This document shows, piece after piece, positions 6,376 through 10,401 of a DNA stretch of 10,401 bases (its first letter is position 1; every line of letters starts with the position of its first letter). The notes under the pieces are model-generated. The model was not told where the DNA came from. It was given only the letters and a program-made list of their open reading frames with translations, and did no database searches. Source of the stretch: Bacillota bacterium (GTDB lineage Bacteria; Bacillota; Sulfobacillia; Sulfobacillales; Sulfobacillaceae); assembly GCA_023381095.1 (NCBI GenBank), contig JAMCTO010000046.1:1-10401 (forward strand), in the 5' to 3' direction. The translations under genes were made by a program, and so were the position numbers.

Positions 6376-7329
6376 ATGGTCGAGATGGTGGCAAGGCGTC
6401 GGGTGACGATGGTAGGAATTTCGGGAGATAGCGGTGCGGGGAAATCCACCTATGCCGAAGCATTACGGGAAATATTAGGACCCGAACGGGTTTCGGTAAT
6501 CTCTCTAGACGACTATCATTCGCTGGATCGTAATGAACGCAATATGATTGGGGTGACGGCGCTTAATCCATGGAAGGCGAACAATCTTGGCTTGTTGGTC
6601 GATCATGTCTGGGCATTGCGCAATGGCCATACCATTGTTAAACCGACCTACGACCATACTACGGGGATGTTCGGCCCTCCCGAAGAGGTGCGGCCACGCG
6701 ATTTTATTATTTTAGAAGGCTTACACACCCTATATTTGGCGCGTCTTCGAGAAGCCTTGGACTTGAGCGTATATTTTGACACCCATGATGATTTACGGGT
6801 GCAGTGGAAAGTGCGTCGCGACTCAGGGGCTCGAGGGTATACACCTGAAGAGGTTTTGGCCGAGATTGAGCGTCGACGTCCTGATGTAGAACGTTTTATC
6901 GAACCTCAAAAGGCATTTGCTGATATTGTGATTCATTATATGCCGGACTACGAAACAATCCCTTCGTTGGAGAATCCAGAGCCAGTACGGGTTTTGTTTG
7001 CGGAAAGATTGCGCCGAAACAAACGGCGCCTAGTTAAATGGTTGGCGTTGGGCGGTCACTTGGGTCTAATTAAGGCCGATCATCACCACGATACTATTGT
7101 AGGCGAAGAGATGGAGATTGCGACCTTATCAGGGTCCACCCAGCAATCTGCATTGCATTCACTAGTCGAGATGGTATCTGACCGCCATTTGCTAGGAGAT
7201 GAAGTGAAAAGTCACCTTGATGCGCTGCATTATGATCCCGTTAGCGTATCGCGTATACTAGTGGCAAGTATGATTGCGTTTTTAGACCACAGTTTTCGTC
7301 GCGAAGAGTTGATGATTGAGCAACTCTAG
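6376..7329 (+). CDS. prk: Phosphoribulokinase, cyanobacterial-type (class II)
   Basis: PRK phosphorylates ribulose-5-phosphate with ATP to give ribulose-1,5-bisphosphate, the substrate of Rubisco, in the cytoplasm. The P-loop GISGDSGAGKST is at residues 14-25 (numbered from ATG 6376). SLDDYHSLDR (43-52) holds the catalytic Asp, and PTYDHTTG, LEGLHTLY and WKVRRDS follow in the order seen in cyanobacterial and plant enzymes. Where the redox-regulated plant enzyme has GCGKS, this one has GAGKS, so thioredoxin control through that cysteine is absent. The length of 317 fits class II. The in-frame ATG at 6385 has a better ribosome binding site (AAAGGA at 6371-6376, eight bases away) and may be the true start. 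It is the first gene of a unit with rpe and cbbX. Confidence 0.96.
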   Translation: MVEMVARRRVTMVGISGDSGAGKSTYAEALREILGPERVSVISLDDYHSLDRNERNMIGVTALNPWKANNLGLLVDHVWALRNGHTIVKPTYDHTTGMFGPPEEVRPRDFIILEGLHTLYLARLREALDLSVYFDTHDDLRVQWKVRRDSGARGYTPEEVLAEIERRRPDVERFIEPQKAFADIVIHYMPDYETIPSLENPEPVRVLFAERLRRNKRRLVKWLALGGHLGLIKADHHHDTIVGEEMEIATLSGSTQQSALHSLVEMVSDRHLLGDEVKSHLDALHYDPVSVSRILVASMIAFLDHSFRREELMIEQL

Positions 7330-7337
7330 ACTAGAGT
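7323..7337. repeat. 15-bp palindrome over the prk stop codon
   Basis: ACTCTAG-A-CTAGAGT is a perfect odd palindrome that includes the TAG stop of prk (7327-7329). It is too tight for a stable hairpin and has no T-tract. It could be a protein-binding site or chance. Confidence 0.35.
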
Positions 7338-7378
7338 AGCTAAACTTTGCAGGAAAGGAGCTGTTTGGAGGCGACCCA

Positions 7379-7474
7379 GTGACTATGGCGTTTCTGAACA
7401 GGCGTGGCAATGGAATCTTTGCGGTTAATTGCGCCCTCTATCTTATCGGCGAACTTCGCGAAATTGGGCGATGA
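7379..7474 (+). other. Short overlapping reading frame with the best ribosome binding site before rpe
   Basis: A 31-codon frame begins at GTG 7379 (or ATG 7385) after GGAGG at 7367-7371, an ideal seven-base spacing. It stops at 7472-7474 inside rpe, in a different frame. A still smaller frame (TTG 7365 to TGA 7380-7382) overlaps its GTG. It may be a leader that couples rpe to translation, or a sign of an indel at the rpe start. The peptide has no recognisable features. Confidence 0.3.
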
Positions 7475-8093
7475 GGTAACAGAGGTGGTCGGTTATGGAG
7501 CCGATTGGATTCACGTAGATGTGATGGACGGTCAATTTGTGCCGAACATTACGATGGGGCCAATTGTTGTCGAGTGGCTAAAAACGGTTACTCCTACACC
7601 GTTAGACGTGCATTTGATGATCGTGGCGCCGGAAGCCTATATTCCGGACTTTATCAAGGCAGGCGCTAGCAGCATATCGTTTCATGCGGAAGCAACTCCT
7701 CATATTCACCGGACATTACAGGTCATTCGAGAAGCCAATGTACGGGCAGGGGTGGCCTTGAATCCCTCAACACCTCTCAATGTGCTGGAGTATATCTTGG
7801 ACGATTTGGACTTTGTTTTAATAATGACCGTGAACCCAGGGTTTGGCGGACAAAAATTTATTCCCGCCACAGTACCAAAAGTCCAGAAACTTCGAGAATG
7901 GCTCGATGCGACTGGTCATGCTGAGGTGCTGATTGAGGTGGACGGTGGTATTAATGTAACAACCGCCGGTGTGATGAGCGAAGCTGGTGCCAACGCATTT
8001 GTGGCGGGAAGTGCCATCTTCGGCGTACACAACCGCCAGATCATAATCAAGCAAATGCGGCAAGCAATTGACACCGCTGCACCACGGCTATAA
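7404..8093 (+). CDS. rpe: Ribulose-phosphate 3-epimerase
   Basis: Rpe interconverts D-ribulose-5-phosphate and D-xylulose-5-phosphate in the Calvin cycle and the pentose phosphate pathway. The 229-residue TIM barrel shows the family motifs in order: IAPSILSANF (9-18), the metal-binding WIHVDVMDG with His37 and Asp39, VHLMI with His70, VNPGFGGQKF, and VDGGIN with catalytic Asp180. Length is normal (about 220-230). The start is uncertain: GTG 7404 and ATG 7410 are both in frame, with only AGG at 7400-7402 as a binding site, while the stronger GGAGG further upstream points into another frame. Lying between prk and cbbX, it probably serves to regenerate ribulose-5-phosphate during CO2 fixation. 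Confidence 0.96.
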   Translation: MAMESLRLIAPSILSANFAKLGDEVTEVVGYGADWIHVDVMDGQFVPNITMGPIVVEWLKTVTPTPLDVHLMIVAPEAYIPDFIKAGASSISFHAEATPHIHRTLQVIREANVRAGVALNPSTPLNVLEYILDDLDFVLIMTVNPGFGGQKFIPATVPKVQKLREWLDATGHAEVLIEVDGGINVTTAGVMSEAGANAFVAGSAIFGVHNRQIIIKQMRQAIDTAAPRL

Positions 8094-8100
8094 CCGATGG

Positions 8101-8115
8101 CCCATTCATAATGGG
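8101..8115 (+). repeat. Small hairpin in the rpe-cbbX gap
   Basis: CCCATT (8101-8106) and AATGGG (8110-8115) form a 6-bp stem with a three-base CAT loop just before the cbbX start. There is no T-tract. It could affect RNA stability or access to the cbbX ribosome binding region (GGGGCGTGAG, 8122-8131). Confidence 0.35.
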
Positions 8116-8133
8116 GACGATGGGGCGTGAGCA

Positions 8134-9033
8134 ATGACAGACGAACTATATCGAGTTGAAGACACTGTAGACTTTGATCAAGCACTCAACGAATCTCATG
8201 TGTTGGAGATACTGGCACAATTGGATCAAGACTTGGTGGGTCTTTATCCGGTAAAAACCCGAATTCGCGAAATTGCTGCGCTATTATTGGTTGATCAATT
8301 GCGGCGACGGCTAAATTTGTCGGCGGAACCGCCATCATTGCATATGTCTTTTACCGGAAACCCTGGCACCGGAAAAACCACAGTAGCTATGCGCATGGCA
8401 GAGATATTGCACCGTTTGGGGTACTCGCGCAAGGGACATCTGGTAGCCGTGACTCGCGATGACTTAGTAGGGCAGTACATTGGACATACAGCGCCGAAGA
8501 CAAAAGAAGTGCTTAAGCGTGCGATGGGCGGAGTATTGTTCATTGATGAGGCCTACTATCTATATCGTCAGGAAAATGAGCGGGATTACGGCCAAGAAAC
8601 CATCGAAATCCTTCTTCAGGTGATGGAAAATCAACGCGACGATTTAGTGGTTATTTTAGCAGGATACAAAGATCGCATGGAGCAGTTTTTTAAATCAAAT
8701 CCAGGAATCCGGTCACGAATTGCCCATCATGTCGATTTTCCGGATTATGGCGAAGATGAGCTGTTGGCCATTGGGGAACTCATGCTGGCACAGCAACATT
8801 ATGAATTAAGTGCCGAGGCCAAGGATGCCTTAGGCCAGTATATAGCGAGGCGGCGGCAACAGCCAGACTTTGCCAACGCTCGGAGTATACGCAATGCTTT
8901 AGACCGTGCGCGTTTGCGTCAGGCCAATCGGCTATTTGCCAAGGGCGGGCAGGTTTCCCGAAAAGAATTAATGACATTGGAACCGGAAGATTTCTTCACG
9001 AGCCGGGTTTTTCAGATGCCGATGACTCACTAA
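8134..9033 (+). CDS. cbbX: CbbX, AAA+ activase of red-type Rubisco
   Basis: CbbX is a hexameric AAA+ ATPase that remodels inhibited red-type form I Rubisco by pulling on the C-terminus of its large subunit, releasing bound sugar phosphates. The 299-residue length fits the family. Walker A GNPGTGKT is at 75-82, the pore-loop segment [11 protein letters not shown] begins at 115, Walker [13 protein letters not shown] has Asp138-Glu139, [19 protein letters not shown] follows, and the arginine-finger region [15 protein letters not shown] starts at 191. These stretches are almost those of proteobacterial CbbX, which separates it from SpoVK, the sporulation relative. It is the third gene of the prk-rpe unit and is followed by a strong terminator. 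Rubisco genes are not in the window and should exist elsewhere in the genome. Confidence 0.96.
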   Translation: MTDELYRVEDTVDFDQALNESHVLEILAQLDQDLVGLYPVKTRIREIAALLLVDQLRRRLNLSAEPPSLHMSFTGNPGTGKTTVAMRMAEILHRLGYSRKGHLVAVTRDDLVGQYIGHTAPKTKEVLKRAMGGVLFIDEAYYLYRQENERDYGQETIEILLQVMENQRDDLVVILAGYKDRMEQFFKSNPGIRSRIAHHVDFPDYGEDELLAIGELMLAQQHYELSAEAKDALGQYIARRRQQPDFANARSIRNALDRARLRQANRLFAKGGQVSRKELMTLEPEDFFTSRVFQMPMTH

Positions 9034-9080
9034 GTGGCAGAGCCTACTCTAAGGTCCATTGACCGATACAGAATCGGGGA

Positions 9081-9116
9081 AATGCCTGCACAGGGTACCT
9101 GTGCGGGCGTTGTTTT
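9081..9116 (+). terminator. Strong intrinsic terminator after cbbX
   Basis: GCCTGCACAGG (9084-9094) pairs with CCTGTGCGGGC (9098-9108) around a GTA loop, eleven pairs with one G-T. The stem can extend to AAT/GTT on the outside (9081-9083 with 9109-9111). The T-rich GTTGTTTT (9109-9116) follows. It lies 48 bases after the cbbX stop and separates the Calvin-cycle unit from the next cytochrome gene. Confidence 0.85.
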
Positions 9117-9221
9117 CGTGGGAAAAATTCAGCGCGAGGATATTCGGGGAGCTTGTGATAAGATGGGCAGCAAAGCATTTGCTTGCCTTAAGATTTGCTT
9201 ACGAAAGGTGGAGAACAACGA

Positions 9222-9578
9222 ATGAAGGCGTGGTTGGTGGGTTTAGGACTGTTACCGTTGCTCTTGGCGGGATGCGGACAGGCATCTTCAAACGGTGCGA
9301 CAAATTCTACGGTGCAATATGATGCGGCATTGGTATCCCAAGGGCGGACACTGTTCTCGACGACTTGTTACGTATGCCATGGGAAAAATGGACAGGGCAA
9401 TACCGGACCTGCACTATGGGGACCCAACTCATCCGTTCAAGGCTTTTCCCAGTTCAGTGATTTAGAGCAGTTCATTCAAGCGAATATGCCGCAAAATAAT
9501 CCTGGATCATTGTCACCGACACAAGCCCTGGCTGCAGCCTCATTTTTATGGAAACAAAATCATCGCCACGGCAGCTAA
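9222..9578 (+). CDS. Small lipoprotein cytochrome c, class I type
   Basis: This 118-residue electron carrier is chosen from ATG 9222, which has AAGGTGGAG at 9205-9213 in the right place; the upstream TTG at 9195 would lie before the binding site. The signal peptide ends in LLAGC, predicting lipidation at Cys18. The heme motif CYVCH is at 49-53, and the likely axial Met89 is in NMPQNNPGSLS. The heme domain shares the GxTLFSxxCxVCHGxNGxG pattern and the MPxNxPGSLS motif with the protein at 4258-4716 but has a much shorter linker. It probably works on the outer face of the cytoplasmic membrane. The terminator upstream means it needs its own promoter; a TAAGAT at 9159-9164 is a weak -10 candidate. 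Confidence 0.9.
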   Translation: MKAWLVGLGLLPLLLAGCGQASSNGATNSTVQYDAALVSQGRTLFSTTCYVCHGKNGQGNTGPALWGPNSSVQGFSQFSDLEQFIQANMPQNNPGSLSPTQALAAASFLWKQNHRHGS

Positions 9579-9620
9579 ATTTTGCGCAGTGCAATGGAGA
9601 CATAGACGTACTCGCCGTCA

Positions 9621-9649
9621 TTGACAGAGAGGTTCTCGTGTGCTAAAAT
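9621..9649 (+). promoter_or_regulatory. Near-consensus housekeeping promoter for rpmG-secE-nusG
   Basis: TTGACA (9621-9626), a 17-base spacer, then TAAAAT (9644-9649) preceded by an extended TGC (9641-9643). This is an almost ideal sigma-A promoter 30 bases before the rpmG start at 9679. It probably drives the translation/secretion cluster. Confidence 0.85.
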
Positions 9650-9678
9650 CCTTCCGCATGACGGGAGGTTAACGACAC

Positions 9679-9828
9679 ATGCGGACGATCATTACATTGG
9701 CCTGTGGCGAGTGCAAGCGTCGCAACTACACGACCACAAAAAACAAGAAGAATGACCCAAATCGGTTGGAACGTCGAAAATATTGTCGGTGGTGCCGAAC
9801 CCATACAATGCATCGCGAAACGCGATAA
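9679..9828 (+). CDS. rpmG: Ribosomal protein L33 (bL33), zinc-ribbon form
   Basis: This 49-residue basic protein of the large ribosomal subunit has the usual L33 length and the core [16 protein letters not shown]. Two cysteine pairs, CGEC near residues 9-12 and CRWC near 37-40, form the zinc ribbon of the zinc-binding version; many genomes also have a cysteine-free copy. GGGAGG at 9663-9668 lies ten bases before the ATG at 9679. It is followed 22 bases later by secE and then nusG, the standard bacterial order, and it is the first gene after the strong promoter at 9621. Confidence 0.95.
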   Translation: MRTIITLACGECKRRNYTTTKNKKNDPNRLERRKYCRWCRTHTMHRETR

Positions 9829-9850
9829 CCATTGTTGAACGCAAGCGGAA

Positions 9851-10078
9851 ATGGGGACGAGGATGGAAGCCAAGGGAAGTACCACTCTATCCAGTGGAGC
9901 AAAGTCCCGTAAGTACCTGCGGGAAGTCCGGTCAGAGCTGAAAAAGGTGGTTTGGCCAACGCCGAAACAGACACTGTCATACACAGGGTTTGTTGTCGGG
10001 TTTTCCTTACTTGTGGCTCTTATCATTGCCGGTCTTGACGCAATCTTCAACCTAGGGCTCAACCTGTTTATCCGCTGA
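9851..10078 (+). CDS. secE: Preprotein translocase subunit SecE
   Basis: SecE is an essential membrane part of the SecYEG channel and stabilises SecY. The 75-residue protein is the short single-helix form. An N-terminal charged region leads into the family signature VRSELKKVVWPTPKQT (residues 26-41), then one membrane segment (about 46-70). The start is either ATG 9851 or the in-frame ATG 9863, which has GGGGA at 9853-9857 just ahead; both give sensible proteins. It lies between rpmG and nusG as in most bacteria. Confidence 0.95.
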   Translation: MGTRMEAKGSTTLSSGAKSRKYLREVRSELKKVVWPTPKQTLSYTGFVVGFSLLVALIIAGLDAIFNLGLNLFIR

Positions 10079-10092
10079 TAGAATCGCCTCGA

Positions 10093-10114
10093 CGCCAGAA
10101 TGGCGAATTTTTTT
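10093..10114 (+). terminator. Weak terminator-like hairpin between secE and nusG
   Basis: CGCCA (10093-10097) and TGGCG (10101-10105) form a 5-bp stem with a GAA loop, followed by AA and seven T (10108-10114). The T-tract is good but the stem is short, so it may act as a partial attenuator lowering nusG expression relative to secE. Confidence 0.5.
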
Positions 10115-10134
10115 GTGGGAAGGCGGCTTGAAGC

Positions 10135-10401
10135 GTGGAAAAGGGCTGGTTTGTGATTCATACCTACTCCGGGTACGAAAATAAGGTGAAAGCCAATCTG
10201 GAGCATAGGGTGGAGTCAATGGGAATGGAAGACAAGATCTTCCGGATCATGGTTCCCATGGAAGAAGAACTTGAAGTCAAAGACGGGAAAAAGAAACTTG
10301 TTAAAAAGAAGGTCTTCCCGGGCTATGTCATGGTCGAAATGATTATGACAGATGATTCCTGGTATGTGGTAAGAAACACACCAGGGGTTACTGGGTTTGT
10401 T
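10135..10401 (+). CDS. nusG: Transcription elongation/antitermination factor NusG (5' part, runs off the window)
   Basis: NusG binds RNA polymerase and modulates pausing, termination and coupling to the ribosome. The 89 visible codons cover the start of the NGN domain: [20 protein letters not shown] at residues 4-23, then [15 protein letters not shown] and [11 protein letters not shown], and the NTPGVTGFV segment at the edge. The GTG start at 10135 has AAGGCGG (10120-10126) eight bases upstream. The KOW domain lies outside the window. It is downstream of secE, as usual. Confidence 0.95.
   Translation, partial: MEKGWFVIHTYSGYENKVKANLEHRVESMGMEDKIFRIMVPMEEELEVKDGKKKLVKKKVFPGYVMVEMIMTDDSWYVVRNTPGVTGFV

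Noticed and set aside
8134..9033. SpoVK-type sporulation ATPase as an alternative for the AAA+ gene
   Set aside because: The pore loop, NERDYGQE segment, arginine-finger region and the prk-rpe neighbours fit CbbX better.
9034..9225. 63-codon frame directly after the cbbX stop
   Set aside because: It runs through the strong terminator and has no binding site of its own.
9643..10206. 187-codon minus-strand frame
   Set aside because: Antisense to rpmG, secE and nusG, which are unambiguous.
1..10401. CRISPR arrays, tRNA or rRNA genes, and complete insertion sequences
   Set aside because: No regularly spaced repeats, no T-loop signatures, no rRNA-like stretches and no transposase with terminal repeats were seen.

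Overview
The window looks like chromosomal DNA from a Gram-positive autotroph, most likely a Sulfobacillus-like acidophilic Firmicute. It carries three neighbouring genes for phosphoribulokinase, ribulose-phosphate 3-epimerase and a CbbX-type Rubisco activase, and it ends in a typical bacterial rpmG-secE-nusG cluster. Most genes have strong purine-rich ribosome binding sites. Two lipoprotein cytochromes c fit a respiring, CO2-fixing organism. The genus is inferred from gene content only; no 16S or other marker is present.

Region 1-4257 is accessory DNA. Three small, tightly packed plus-strand genes of unknown function (16-378, 409-876, 883-1281) follow the tail of a fourth. Two of the three appear frameshifted: the first continues sensibly in another frame up to position 416, and the third does so to about 1411 after a run of nine G. 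Next comes a 634-residue superfamily 1 helicase-like ATPase (1519-3423) that resembles HelD. It lacks the usual long N-terminal region and carries an excisionase/MerR-like helix-turn-helix near its C-terminus. About 830 bp without an intact gene follow. They hold several strong hairpins and, on the minus strand at 3747-3884, the C-terminal scrap of a tyrosine recombinase. Together these suggest a decayed mobile element.

Region 4258-6081 has a minus-strand lipoprotein cytochrome c, a divergent four-helix membrane protein, and a short crotonase-fold protein that lacks both usual catalytic glutamates.

Region 6082-9116 is the carbon-fixation unit. A 294-bp leader contains a 10-bp perfect inverted repeat. 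It is followed by prk, rpe and cbbX in one direction, and a strong intrinsic terminator closes the unit. PRK makes ribulose-1,5-bisphosphate for Rubisco, Rpe supplies ribulose-5-phosphate, and CbbX removes inhibitory sugar phosphates from red-type Rubisco. The Rubisco genes themselves are not in the window.

Region 9117-10401 has a second small lipoprotein cytochrome c that is a paralogue of the first. A near-consensus promoter then precedes rpmG, secE and the first 89 codons of nusG, with a weak terminator-like hairpin between secE and nusG.
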